Shown: positions 27,116 through 35,683 of the stretch, piece after piece
Layout: each line of letters begins with the position of its first letter
How positions within the stretch are numbered: position 1 is the first letter of the stretch
Assembly (NCBI GenBank): GCA_041690535.1
Contig: JAWLHA010000015.1
Span: 8,560 to 72,559 of the forward strand
Direction of reading: 5' to 3'
DNA length: 64,000 bases
From: JAWLHA01 sp041690535
GTDB lineage: Bacteria; Pseudomonadota; Gammaproteobacteria; Thiohalomonadales; Thiohalomonadaceae
The notes under the pieces: generated by a model
Told to the model about the DNA's origin: nothing
Database searches by the model: none
The model's input: the letters and a program-made list of their open reading frames with translations, nothing else
Program-made: the position numbers and the translations under genes

Positions 27116-27676
27116 ATGTCAGAAGAAGTGAAGGTTTGGGATCCGTTCGTGCGGGTCTTTCACTGGAGCCTGGTGGGCGCGTTCACCATCGCCTTCCTCA
27201 CCGAAGATCACTGGCAGAGCGTGCACGTCTATGCCGGCTACACCGTGATCGCGCTGGTGGTGGGTCGCCTGCTATGGGGCTTCGTGGGGACGCGCCACGC
27301 GCGCTTTTCCGACTTCGTGCCGGCCCCCGCCGAGATAGGTCCCTACCTGCGGGCCATGCTGCGCGGCCGGCCACCCCACTATCTGGGCCACAACCCAGCC
27401 GGGGGCGCCATGATCGTGGCGCTGCTCGCGAGCCTTCTGCTCACCACCTTAACCGGACTCCTGGCCTACGGGGCAGAGGGCGCGGGTCCGCTCGCCGCCT
27501 ACATGGGGGTGGTGGGTGGTGATGCCGAAGAGGCCTTCGAGGAGGTCCACGAGTTTTTTGCCAACCTTACCTTGCTGCTGGTGGGGGTGCATGTGACCGG
27601 TGTAATCGTGGGCAGCTTTCTGCACCGCGAGAACCTGGTGCGCGCCATGATCACCGGCCGCAAACGTCTGCACTGA
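27116..27676 (+). CDS. Cytochrome b561-type membrane protein (SHP/DHC locus)
   Basis: The 186-residue protein has four membrane helices and histidines at cytochrome b561 positions: FVRVFHWSLVG near the N terminus, SVHVYAGYTVIA, and VHVTGVIVGSFLH in the last helix, with PPHYLGHNPAGG in the loop. It would bind two b-haems and pass electrons from quinol to periplasmic cytochromes. It is the first gene of the operon cytochrome b561-SHP-DHC-PepSY-response regulator-kinase. This cluster type is described in Rhodobacter and Shewanella, where SHP and DHC are its redox partners. The gene starts at ATG 27116. The 284 bp upstream carry no gene. Confidence 0.88.
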   Translation: MSEEVKVWDPFVRVFHWSLVGAFTIAFLTEDHWQSVHVYAGYTVIALVVGRLLWGFVGTRHARFSDFVPAPAEIGPYLRAMLRGRPPHYLGHNPAGGAMIVALLASLLLTTLTGLLAYGAEGAGPLAAYMGVVGGDAEEAFEEVHEFFANLTLLLVGVHVTGVIVGSFLHRENLVRAMITGRKRLH

Positions 27677-27687
27677 AGGAGATGACC

Positions 27688-28080
27688 ATGAAAAGAACAG
27701 TAATGATCACCGTCGCGCTCTTCGCGGCGCCGGTGTTGGCCGAAGGCGGCGTGGTGGAGCGGCTCCTGGAGGAGTACCGCGCAGCCGGTGCAGCGATGCC
27801 GAGCTCTGAAGCCGGGCGTCGGCTCTGGACACAGGAGATCAGCCGCGGGCAGGAGACCCGCAGCTGCGCCAGCTGCCATACCGCCGACCTTCGGAAGGAG
27901 GGGCGCCATGCCGAAACCGGCAGATCCATCCGGCCGCTCGCCCCATCGGTGAACGCGCGTCGGCTCACCGAGGCCGCGAAGATCGAGAAATGGTTCGGCC
28001 GCAACTGCAAGTGGACCTACGGCCGGGCCTGCACACCGGAAGAGAAGGGCCATTTCTTGTCCTACATAAGTACGCAATAA
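27688..28080 (+). CDS. Sphaeroides haem protein (SHP), monohaem cytochrome c
   Basis: The 130-residue precursor has a signal peptide (MKRTVMITVALFAAPVLAEGG), one haem site CASCH, and the family signature RPLAPSVNARRLTEAAKIEKWFGRNCKWTYGRACTPEEKG shortened here to its order: KWF, RNC, GRACTP. SHP is a high-spin cytochrome whose Asn ligand leaves on reduction, letting O2 or NO bind. The RNC asparagine is kept here. AAGGAG at 27676-27681 fits ATG 27688, not the ATG 6 bp earlier. It is translated between the b561 and diheme genes. Confidence 0.88.
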   Translation: MKRTVMITVALFAAPVLAEGGVVERLLEEYRAAGAAMPSSEAGRRLWTQEISRGQETRSCASCHTADLRKEGRHAETGRSIRPLAPSVNARRLTEAAKIEKWFGRNCKWTYGRACTPEEKGHFLSYISTQ

Positions 28081-28092
28081 GGGAGAAAGATC

Positions 28093-28677
28093 ATGAAGAG
28101 AGGGTTGACCGTACTGCTCATCACCGGGGCGCTCGTCGGCACGGGCGTCACCGTATTCTACTCCGCCGCGGCCGCGGGCGACGACGATGCCCACGAGTGG
28201 CGCGGTGAGAGCCGTGATGCGCGCCGTCTGCCGCGCGGGCTCATGCCCGCCGCCGATCCGGTTTATCAAAGCGAGTGCGCCGCCTGCCACATGGCCTATC
28301 CACCCGGCTTGCTGCCGGCCCGCTCCTGGGAAAGGCTGATGTCGGGCCTCGACAACCACTTCGGTGAGAATGCAGAATTGTCCCGAGAGACGCAGGAGGC
28401 GATCACCCGCTACTTGGTGGTCCACGCGGCCGAGCGCGCGGAGTCGCGTATCTCGGCCAAGATCCTGGACGGGATCCCGCGGATCACCACACCCCTGCGC
28501 ATCAGCGAGACGCGCTACTTCGTGCGCAAGCACGACGAGATCCCCGGGCGCATGGTGAGTGGCAACCCCGAGGTGAAGAGCTTCGCCAACTGTGCGGCCT
28601 GTCACCGGGGCGCCGAGCAGGGGCAATTCGACGAACATGATGTGGGAATCCCGGGTTTTCCGCACGCCCGCTTCTAA
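28093..28677 (+). CDS. Diheme cytochrome c (DHC)
   Basis: The 194-residue exported protein has two CAACH haem sites, one after the start (SECAACHMAYPPGLLPARSW) and one near the end (NCAACHRGAEQG). The segment MAYPPGLLPxRSWxxLM is typical of DHC, the electron donor to SHP. A signal peptide precedes DDDAHEWRG. It begins 12 bp after the SHP stop. Its last 41 bp overlap the start of the PepSY gene, so translation of the two is coupled. Confidence 0.88.
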   Translation: MKRGLTVLLITGALVGTGVTVFYSAAAAGDDDAHEWRGESRDARRLPRGLMPAADPVYQSECAACHMAYPPGLLPARSWERLMSGLDNHFGENAELSRETQEAITRYLVVHAAERAESRISAKILDGIPRITTPLRISETRYFVRKHDEIPGRMVSGNPEVKSFANCAACHRGAEQGQFDEHDVGIPGFPHARF

Positions 28678-28999
28678 TGGGGTCCGGCGGGCGGCTGCGG
28701 CCCTGCTCCTTGCCGGGTTGATCGCGCTCGCCTGGCCGCTCGAGGTGCTCGCCCACGACGAACGCGACCACGACCTGGCCCGCCGCCTGCACCGCGAGGG
28801 GGCCATCGTCTCCCTGGAGGCGGTGGTGGCGGCGGCGCAGCGGTTACGCCCCGGCGATATCCTCGAGGTGGAGCTGGAGCGCAAGCGCGGCCGGTATATC
28901 TACGAGGTGGAGATCCTGGACCGGGAAGGGCGGGTGTGGGAGCTGCGCTTCGACGCCGGCACCGGGCGGCTGCTGAAGGAAGAACTGGAGAGGCACTGA
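28637..28999 (+). CDS. Periplasmic PepSY-domain protein
   Basis: The 120-residue protein has a signal peptide (VRRAAAALLLAGLIALAWPL) and one PepSY domain: AIVSLEAVVAAAQRLRPGDILEVELERK, then YIYEVEILDREGRVWELRFDAGTGRLL. PepSY domains often modulate neighbouring sensor kinases or proteases. It starts inside the DHC gene (ATG 28637 or 28640). It ends in TGATG, overlapping the response-regulator start by 1 bp, so it likely tunes the kinase encoded two genes on. Confidence 0.85.
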   Translation: MMWESRVFRTPASNGVRRAAAALLLAGLIALAWPLEVLAHDERDHDLARRLHREGAIVSLEAVVAAAQRLRPGDILEVELERKRGRYIYEVEILDREGRVWELRFDAGTGRLLKEELERH

Positions 29000-29667
29000 T
29001 GCGCCTGCTGTTGGTGGAGGACGACACCGCCCTGCGCGAGGGGCTCAAGCAGGCGTTCAAGGCGGCCGGTTACGTGGTGGATTGCGCCGACAACGGCATC
29101 GATGCCGAAGCGCTCGGGCAGGTGGAGTCTTACGATGCGGTAGTGCTCGATCTCGGTCTGCCACGCCGCGGTGGGCTGGAGGTGCTGCAGGCTTGGCGCG
29201 CTGCAGGCAATCCGGTTCCGGTGATCATTCTCACGGCCCGCGATGCCTGGCACGAGAAGGTGAGCGGTTTCAAGGCGGGATGCGATGACTATCTGGCAAA
29301 GCCCTTCCATGTGGAAGAGCTGCTCGCCCGCCTCGCCGCGCTCCTGCGCCGCGCCAGCGGGCACGGCGGCGGTGCCATCATCCTGGGCGGGCTGACCCTC
29401 GACGAGGAGCACCAGACCGTGACCACCGCGGACGGCACCGCCCATGCGCTCACCGGCACCGAGTTCCGACTGTTGCGCTACTTCATGCTGAACGCGGGTA
29501 AACTGCTCTCCAAGTCGCGCCTGACGGAACATGTGTACGAGTACGATGATGACCGCGACAGCAACGTCATCGAGGTGTACGTAAACCGCTTGCGCCAGAA
29601 GCTCGGCCGCGACTGGATCGAGACCCGCCGCGGCCAGGGCTACGTGTTCCGAAGGCCTGCGCCATGA
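28999..29667 (+). CDS. OmpR-family response regulator (QseB/PmrA-like)
   Basis: The 222-residue protein begins MRLLLVEDDTALREGL. It has a receiver domain with the phospho-acceptor Asp in DAVVLDLGLP, the Thr in IILTARD and the Lys in LAKPFHVEEL. A C-terminal winged helix follows, with LTGTEFRLLRYF and VIEVYVNRLRQKLG. It is coupled to the PepSY gene (1-bp overlap) and to the kinase (4-bp overlap). Control of the b561-SHP-DHC operon itself is the simplest inference. No repeat boxes were recognised upstream of the operon. Confidence 0.9.
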   Translation: MRLLLVEDDTALREGLKQAFKAAGYVVDCADNGIDAEALGQVESYDAVVLDLGLPRRGGLEVLQAWRAAGNPVPVIILTARDAWHEKVSGFKAGCDDYLAKPFHVEELLARLAALLRRASGHGGGAIILGGLTLDEEHQTVTTADGTAHALTGTEFRLLRYFMLNAGKLLSKSRLTEHVYEYDDDRDSNVIEVYVNRLRQKLGRDWIETRRGQGYVFRRPAP

Positions 29668-31007
29668 TCTCCCTGCAGCGGCGCCTCGGCATCGGCATCG
29701 GTGTGAGCCTTGCGCTGGTGCTGGTGCTGGTGTGGGTGGCGGTGGGGTGGGCGGGGCGGCGCCTCAGCGAGGATTATGTGGCCACCCAGCTCTCTCATGA
29801 GGCGGAAAGCCTGCTTGGCGCTCTGATACTGACGCCCGTCCCAATGCTCAACCCCGAGGCGGTCAGCAGCGTCTACCGCCGTCCCTATTCCGGCCATTAC
29901 TACACGGTCATGGTGGGCGACGCGGCCCTGCGCTCCCGTTCGCTCTGGGACGAGACCCTCGCCCTCCCGGCCGGCGCCGGGCAGGAGGTGCGGCGCATCG
30001 TCGGCCCGCGCGACCAGCCGCTGCTGCTCTACACGCGCCGCTATGTGCGTCAGGAGCAGCCGGTACTCATTGCAGTGGCCGAGGAGCTTACCCCCCTTGA
30101 GCAGCACCTCGTCCATTTCCAACGGCTGCTCGGCCTGATCTTCCTCGGTGCCTTCGTGGTGGTGCTGCTCGGCACCCGCTACGGCGTGCGCCGCGGCCTC
30201 GCCCCGCTGGAGGCATTGCGGGCCGAGGTGGACCGTATCGAACGGGGGGAGGCGACGGCGCTCCCCGCCCGGGCTCCCGCCGAGGTGGCTCCGCTGGTGG
30301 AAGCCCTCAACCGCCTGCTGCGCCTCACCGCGCAGCGCCTTACCCGCTCCCGCACGGCGCTCGGTGACCTCGCCCATGCCCTGAAGACGCCGCTTGCGCT
30401 CATCCTGCAGACGGCCGAGGCGCGCGAGAGCCCCATGGGTGACGAAGCGCGCCGGCGCCTGCTGGCCGAGGCGGAGCGCATCCGCACCCTGGTGGACCGG
30501 GAGCTGGCGCGGGCGCGGGTGGCCGGCGCCCCCGGGCCCGGCCAGCACTTCCGGCCCGCGGATGATGTGCCCGCGCTCGTCGAGGTGATCAGGGGGCTCT
30601 ACGCGCAACGGGAGTTATCGTTCTCCTGTTCCGTACCGTCCCGCAGCTTCCCGGTGGACCGGGAGGATTTTCTGGAGCTGCTCGGCAATCTGCTCGACAA
30701 CGCCGCCAAGTGGGCCCGGCAACGCATCCGCGTCACGGTCGCCGACGCCACGGCGCTGCATCTCACGGTCGAGGACGACGGTCCGGGCTGCCCGGATCAC
30801 CAGCTCGCGGCGATCACCCGGCGCGGCCTGCGCCTGGACGAGGCGACCCCGGGGCACGGCCTCGGGCTTGGCATCGTGCAGACCATCGTGGCCGACTACG
30901 GCGGCCGTCTCGACCTCGGTCATTCCACGCTCGGCGGCCTGCGTGTGGAGGTGATTTTCCCGCGCCGACCGCCTGCTGCGGATGAGGCGGCACACAGTTG
31001 CGATTAG
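29664..31007 (+). CDS. Sensor histidine kinase (QseC/PhoQ-like)
   Basis: The 447-residue kinase has two membrane helices (about 10-30 and 150-172) around a periplasmic sensor of about 120 residues. A HAMP region (RRGLAPLEALRAEVDRIE) follows, with phospho-His in LGDLAHALKTPLALI. The ATPase domain has N-box LLGNLLDNAAKWA and G-boxes EDDGPGC and GHGLGLGIVQTI. It pairs with the response regulator upstream. The PepSY protein and SHP/DHC in the same operon suggest that it senses a redox or gaseous signal, which is an inference. Confidence 0.9.
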   Translation: MISLQRRLGIGIGVSLALVLVLVWVAVGWAGRRLSEDYVATQLSHEAESLLGALILTPVPMLNPEAVSSVYRRPYSGHYYTVMVGDAALRSRSLWDETLALPAGAGQEVRRIVGPRDQPLLLYTRRYVRQEQPVLIAVAEELTPLEQHLVHFQRLLGLIFLGAFVVVLLGTRYGVRRGLAPLEALRAEVDRIERGEATALPARAPAEVAPLVEALNRLLRLTAQRLTRSRTALGDLAHALKTPLALILQTAEARESPMGDEARRRLLAEAERIRTLVDRELARARVAGAPGPGQHFRPADDVPALVEVIRGLYAQRELSFSCSVPSRSFPVDREDFLELLGNLLDNAAKWARQRIRVTVADATALHLTVEDDGPGCPDHQLAAITRRGLRLDEATPGHGLGLGIVQTIVADYGGRLDLGHSTLGGLRVEVIFPRRPPAADEAAHSCD

Positions 31008-31077
31008 TCAGGTACCGGCTCGCGGTGCGGAGAGCATTGGTCCAATGCGTATCGAGCCTCCAAGACCATGTGGCGTA

Positions 31078-31103
31078 CAGGGTGGATAAGCGCAGCGCAT
31101 CCA
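31078..31103. repeat. Family D half-core fragment
   Basis: This short stretch repeats one arm of the family D hairpin (GGTGGATAAGCGCAGCGC). The second arm and both termini are missing. Confidence 0.45.
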
Positions 31104-31142
31104 GCGGGTCGCGGCCGTGAATGCTAGATGCGCCGCAGGCGT

Positions 31143-34016
31143 TCACGACCCTGCCGCTGAAGACCTCGACTCCTGAGCCATGCGCCCGTCTCGCGATAGC
31201 CGGTTCGTGCCGTGCGTCAGCATTTCAAGTTGCTCGAGCAGACGGTCCCGCAAGGCGTCTAGTTCGCCCAGTCTGGCGAGTGCTTCCGGGCCGAGTCCGC
31301 GATCCCGCAGGGCGAGCAGCTCCGATGCCAGCGCGTGAACCCGGCGGTGAAGGACCTCTATGGCCTGAAAGGTTGATGAACTGCCATGGCGAGCCAAGCC
31401 CTCGCCATCCAGCCATTGGCCGAAACGACAGCGGTGGTGGTGGAGTGGCGGCGGGGAGGTGCGTTCGCCCCGCAGGAACTCTTCGACGGCCCGGATCCAG
31501 GCGCGGTGTTCGACGCCAGCGAAAAGCACCGGCAGATCGTCGCGACTGATCACCGGTTGTTCGGCCCAGCTTGGGGGAGGTTGCCACTGTTGGGACCACG
31601 GCGACAGCTCGGCGGCGGGCATGGCCGGTGCAATGGCATAGCCTTGCGCCAGGTCGCAGCCGAACTGCAGGAGCATTTCTCCGTGCTGGACACTCTCCAC
31701 CCCTTCTGCGATGACCTCGCGGCGAAAGGCGGCAGCAAGGCCAAGCACACCCTGCAAAATGGCCAGGTCTTCCGGATCCTCAAGCATGTCGCGTACGAAG
31801 CTCTTGTCAATCTTGAGCTGCCTCGCGGGGAGGCGCTTGAGGTAGGTGAGCGACGAGTACCCAGTGCCGAAGTCATCCAGGGCGAAGGTGACGCCCAGTT
31901 CCAGGCAGGCGCGCATCACCTCCGAGATGTGGTCCACATCCTCGAGTGCACTGGTTTCCAGCACCTCCAGCTCAACATCGGCGGGATTGACCCCCGGATG
32001 GGCCGCCAACAACCCGCGCAAGCGCGCGATGAAGTCTTTTTGCTGCAGTTGGATGGCACCGATATTCACGCTCACCGGAATGTCGAAGTTCGCGGCATGC
32101 CACCTCTCAATCTGCCCCAACACGGTGTCAATCACCCATTCGCCCAGCTCGATAGCCAATGGGTGATCCACCAGCACCGGAAGGAATGCGGCCGGCGGCA
32201 GTAGCCCACGGTTGGGGTGTTGCCAGCGAATCAGGGCTTCGGCACCCACGACCTGGCCGGTGCGCATGTTCACTTTGGGTTGGTAGTGGAGTACGAGTTC
32301 GCCCCGGGTCAGGGCGAGCCGGATGCGCTCCAGGCTCTCGTGGTACCCTCTCACGCTGCGGTCGTGTTCGGCATCGAAGATGTGATAGCGATTCTTGCCG
32401 GAAAGCTTCGCCTGATACATTGCCTGGTCGGCCTGGCGCAGGAGCTGATCGGCCACCACCTCTTCGTCTTGGGGGTAGAAGGTTACGCCGAGACTGGCGG
32501 AGACCTTGAGTACCCGGGGACCCGCATGCAGCGGCTGCGCGGCAGCCACGAGCAGTCGTGTGAGTACGGCGACACAGGCGTGGATATCGGCAAGGTCAAC
32601 CAGCACGGCCACGAACTCATCACCCCCTAGCCGGGCGATGGTATCGCCCTCGCGCAACGCAGCCTGCATGCGTGCAGCCACGGCGACCAGAAGCTGATCT
32701 CCAACCTCGTGGCCCTGGCCGTCATTAATGGCCTTGAAGCCATCGAGGTCGAGATAAATGACCGCCAGAAGCTGTCCCCGCCGTTGCGCCTGGGTCATGG
32801 CCTGATGCAGGCGATCGCCCAGCAACACCCGATTGGGGAGGCCTGTCAGCGCATCGTAGTGGGCGATGCGTTCGAGCTGCTTTTGGTGTTCCTTCTGCGC
32901 CGTAATATCCGAGAACAGCGCCACATAGTGCTGAGTCTTGCCGCCGGCATTGTGCACGGCGCTGATGGTGAGCATCTCGGCATACACCTCGCCGTCCTTG
33001 CGGCGGTTCCAGACCTCACCGGCCCAGCGGCCATCTTCCACCAGGGCACGCCACATGGCGGCGTAGAACGTGGGATCCTGGCGGCCGGAGTTGAGAATGC
33101 GCGGGTTAACCCCCAGCACATCGTCGCGCCCGTAGCCGGTGATGCGGGAGAAGGCATCGTTGACCTCGATGATCGTCCCGTCCGCCGCGGTGATCATGAT
33201 CCCCTCGCGGGCGTGGGTAAATACGCTCGCGGCCAGCTGCAGCTGTTCGGTACGTTGCCTCACCAGGGTCTCCTGGTGCTCCCGTTCGGCATCCAACTGC
33301 AGCATCTGGTGGCGGAAGCGTTGGAGAAAAAACCAAGTGAGGGCGGAGAGCAGCAGCCAGGTGCCCAGATGAATCATCACCAGATTGAGATATTGGGCGT
33401 TCAGCGGAGCCAGCAACGGACCGGGTGAAAAGGAGATGCTGACCCCGCCCCGAATGTCGCCCACCTGGTATTGTTTGTGGCACTGCAGGCAGGCCTGTTG
33501 AGTGATCAACGGCGCCATGTAGCGGAAACCCGTCTTCTGACCATCATTAAAGAATTCCGCGATCTCTCGGAGTTCGGCGTCACGCACAAAGGACGCCAGG
33601 GCCTCTCGCTCCCAAGGCTCAGCCGCATTTCCAGGATTGATGGGGTCGAGGCTGGTGATGTGGATGAGAACATCGGTCAGTTCGTCCACCACACCGGCGA
33701 GCTGGCGTGTCATATAGGCCGGGTTGATCAACGTGAGGGGCTTGCCGGACGGGGCGGTGATGTCGCGTTCCGGAATTTCCAAGTGGGGGTTTGGCTGGGT
33801 GGTTTCGTCAACACGGGCGTAGAGTCCGCCGTGACGGGCATTCCACAGTCGAACAGACTCGATCATTTTGAAGATGAACCGGGCGCGATCGGCGGCGATT
33901 TCGTGGAGGTGCTTGTCGACCTGAACCCAATTCCAGCCCAAGGACGCGCCGGCCAAGCCGCCCCAGAGTATGATGGGCAGCAGCCAATAGCGTCGGTCGC
34001 AGATAACCCCCCTCAC
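31143..34016 (-). CDS. Haem-sensor PAS-GGDEF-EAL-CZB c-di-GMP signalling protein
   Basis: The 957-residue membrane protein has a helix at 10-30 and a DUF3365/Tll0287-type sensor with haem site CLQCH at 176-180. A second helix lies near 210-232, PAS at about 260-375, and GGDEF at 395-550 (motif RLGGDEF near 464). EAL spans 570-815 (AEALIRW near 592, DDFGTGYSSL at 714). A C-terminal zinc-binding CZB domain from about 835 carries EHRAW and RCRFGQWL. GGDEF makes and EAL breaks c-di-GMP, and both motifs look intact. CZB domains normally sit on chemoreceptors and diguanylate cyclases and sense zinc or HOCl. A periplasmic haem input and a cytoplasmic zinc input on one enzyme is unusual. It is monocistronic. 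Confidence 0.88.
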   Translation of the reverse strand: MRGVICDRRYWLLPIILWGGLAGASLGWNWVQVDKHLHEIAADRARFIFKMIESVRLWNARHGGLYARVDETTQPNPHLEIPERDITAPSGKPLTLINPAYMTRQLAGVVDELTDVLIHITSLDPINPGNAAEPWEREALASFVRDAELREIAEFFNDGQKTGFRYMAPLITQQACLQCHKQYQVGDIRGGVSISFSPGPLLAPLNAQYLNLVMIHLGTWLLLSALTWFFLQRFRHQMLQLDAEREHQETLVRQRTEQLQLAASVFTHAREGIMITAADGTIIEVNDAFSRITGYGRDDVLGVNPRILNSGRQDPTFYAAMWRALVEDGRWAGEVWNRRKDGEVYAEMLTISAVHNAGGKTQHYVALFSDITAQKEHQKQLERIAHYDALTGLPNRVLLGDRLHQAMTQAQRRGQLLAVIYLDLDGFKAINDGQGHEVGDQLLVAVAARMQAALREGDTIARLGGDEFVAVLVDLADIHACVAVLTRLLVAAAQPLHAGPRVLKVSASLGVTFYPQDEEVVADQLLRQADQAMYQAKLSGKNRYHIFDAEHDRSVRGYHESLERIRLALTRGELVLHYQPKVNMRTGQVVGAEALIRWQHPNRGLLPPAAFLPVLVDHPLAIELGEWVIDTVLGQIERWHAANFDIPVSVNIGAIQLQQKDFIARLRGLLAAHPGVNPADVELEVLETSALEDVDHISEVMRACLELGVTFALDDFGTGYSSLTYLKRLPARQLKIDKSFVRDMLEDPEDLAILQGVLGLAAAFRREVIAEGVESVQHGEMLLQFGCDLAQGYAIAPAMPAAELSPWSQQWQPPPSWAEQPVISRDDLPVLFAGVEHRAWIRAVEEFLRGERTSPPPLHHHRCRFGQWLDGEGLARHGSSSTFQAIEVLHRRVHALASELLALRDRGLGPEALARLGELDALRDRLLEQLEMLTHGTNRLSRDGRMAQESRSSAAGS

Positions 34017-34074
34017 GGGCGCCCTCCAGAAAGAGGCAGACCTCCCTGCGCCTCACCAATATTATTGTCCCCTT

Positions 34075-34284
34075 GTAACTATTCGCCTCTCGACTGCCTC
34101 CCGCTTATGCAAATAGTAAGATTCGGAAGCAGACTCAATGCACTCGATCCGCGCTACTTGTCCTGTTCGTCATTCCCGCGAAGGCGGGAATCCATAAGGC
34201 ACCCAGCCCAATACCCTTGGCCCTCTGAAGTCCAGCACTGGATTCCCGCCTTCGCGGGAATGACGGATGGGGGTGAGTAGTTAC
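34075..34284 (+). mobile_element. IS66-type MITE, type I (210 bp)
   Basis: Ends are GTAACTATTC (34075-34084) and GAGTAGTTAC (34275-34284), with the type I interior as at 11581. The flanks GTCCCCTT and GTTCCTCC differ by four transitions, so a target duplication is doubtful. It lies 58 bp upstream of the GGDEF-EAL gene start and could affect its promoter. Confidence 0.75.
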
Positions 34285-34373
34285 GTTCCTCCAATGTTGA
34301 GTTTAGCGCTTGTTAGATAACGGAACCAGAACTGTCAGTGCATTGAGAGGAGTCGGCGAGAGGAGGTGCAAGT

Positions 34374-34542
34374 CCTCTGGAGCCCGAACAGTTAAACGGA
34401 ACGTCGCAATTGCAGCTCAATTTTTTCGCAAGTGGCGGGGTGGCGAAGCGCATCCACCATTCAAGGCCGCGACCCGGTGGATGAGCTTCGCTTGGCCACC
34501 CTACCTGTCAGGCACATCGGATTTATCCCGGTGCTCGAGGAG
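34374..34542. mobile_element. Repeat family D, degenerate complete copy
   Basis: The left end CCTCTGGAGCCCGAACAG and the right end CCCGGTGCTCGAGGAGG correspond to the termini at 9136 and 9360 with several changes. The central hairpin survives as GCGAAGCGCATCCACC and GGTGGATGAGCTTCGC. It sits between two inverted IS66-type MITEs. Confidence 0.6.
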
Positions 34543-34622
34543 GTCGCAGCGATGCGAGGCCATTGTGCACAATGACATAGCTGATGCCAGGGACTCGCGG
34601 TTGAATCCAGGTAAACGCATAC

Positions 34623-34829
34623 GTAACTACTCATCCGCATCCTTCATTCCCGCGAAGGCGGGAATCCAGTGCTGGACTTCAGAGGGCCAAGGGTATTGGG
34701 CTGGGTGCCTTATGGATTCCCGCCTTCGCGGGAATGACGAACAGTACAAGTAGCGAGGATTGAGTGCGGTGAACCTGCGACCGCATCCTAATTCCATAAG
34801 CGGGAAGCAGTCGGGGAGCGAGTAGTTAC
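34623..34829 (-). mobile_element. IS66-type MITE, type I, inverted copy (207 bp)
   Basis: GTAACTACTC (34623-34632) and GAGTAGTTAC (34820-34829) enclose the type I interior in reverse orientation to the copy at 34075. The left flank is a family C terminus (GGTAAACGCATAC at 34610-34622) and no matching right flank exists, so an older element was disrupted or the flank was rearranged. It ends 102 bp before the WYL regulator start. Confidence 0.8.
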
Positions 34830-34931
34830 GAAAGATCTACTGTGGACGTCAATGATCCCCTTTTGGAAACGCCACGTGTACGCTTCGGTGGCGTGATAGG
34901 ATCGCTGAACGTCATCAACTCCCGACCCGTC

Positions 34932-35618
34932 ATGCGCCGAGCCGATCGACTGTTTCGCATTGCCCAGGAGCTGGATACCGAGCGCTATACCACAGCCCGT
35001 TTCCTTGCCGAGGTGCTGGAGGTCTCCGAGCGGACCATCTACCGCGACATCGATACCCTCTCGGGGTCCGGCATTCCCATTGAAGCGATGGCGGGGGCGG
35101 GTTATCGGTTGTGTCGGGGGTTCCGCCTGCCCCCGATGATGTTCGACCCTGACGAGTTGACCGCCATCCTGCTGGGTATCCGTATGGTGCAGGGGTGGTC
35201 GGACCCGGGGCTCGCCGCTGCTGCGGCCCGGGCGCTGCGCAAGGTCGACGCGGCCCTGCCGGAGCGGCTCAGGCCCGCGCTTGCAAGTGAAGATCTGCTG
35301 GTCCCCGATTTCCATGTGCCGCCGGCGTTGGGCGAGCACATTGGGGTGTTGCGCGCCGCTATCGGAGACCGCACCAAGGTGCGAATCACCTACGCCCGGG
35401 AGGATGGCGCCCGTTCGGAGCGCTCGCTGTGGCCCCTCGGGCTTTTCTACTGGGGTCAGAAGTGGACGTTCGGTGCCTGGTGCGAGCTGCGGGGAGATTT
35501 TCGCCACTTTCGTGTCGACCGTATCGAGGCGCTGGAGATCACCCGCGAGCGGTTTACCCCGCAGGCGGGACGAACGCTGCAGGATTTCCTCGCTGCGGTG
35601 CGCGCCGAGGGCTCCTGA
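34932..35618 (+). CDS. HTH-11/WYL-domain transcriptional regulator (YafY-like)
   Basis: The 228-residue protein starts MRRADRLFRIAQELD. The DeoR-like helix-turn-helix (TTARFLAEVLEVSERTIYRDIDTLSGSGIPIEA) occupies the first 60 residues. A WYL domain follows, recognised by RKVDAALPERL, then WPLGLFYWGQKWTFGAWCELRGDFRHFRVDRI. WYL regulators sense nucleic-acid or small ligands. An upstream in-frame ATG at 34842 is possible. ATG 34932 is used because homologous regulators start there. It lies 65 bp before an AhpD-like gene, which it may control. Confidence 0.85.
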   Translation: MRRADRLFRIAQELDTERYTTARFLAEVLEVSERTIYRDIDTLSGSGIPIEAMAGAGYRLCRGFRLPPMMFDPDELTAILLGIRMVQGWSDPGLAAAAARALRKVDAALPERLRPALASEDLLVPDFHVPPALGEHIGVLRAAIGDRTKVRITYAREDGARSERSLWPLGLFYWGQKWTFGAWCELRGDFRHFRVDRIEALEITRERFTPQAGRTLQDFLAAVRAEGS

Positions 35619-35683
35619 CACCCCGTTGTCAGGAGCCCCTCCCTAGACTCTCCTCCGTTCACTTCCAACGAGGAGCAGCTACC

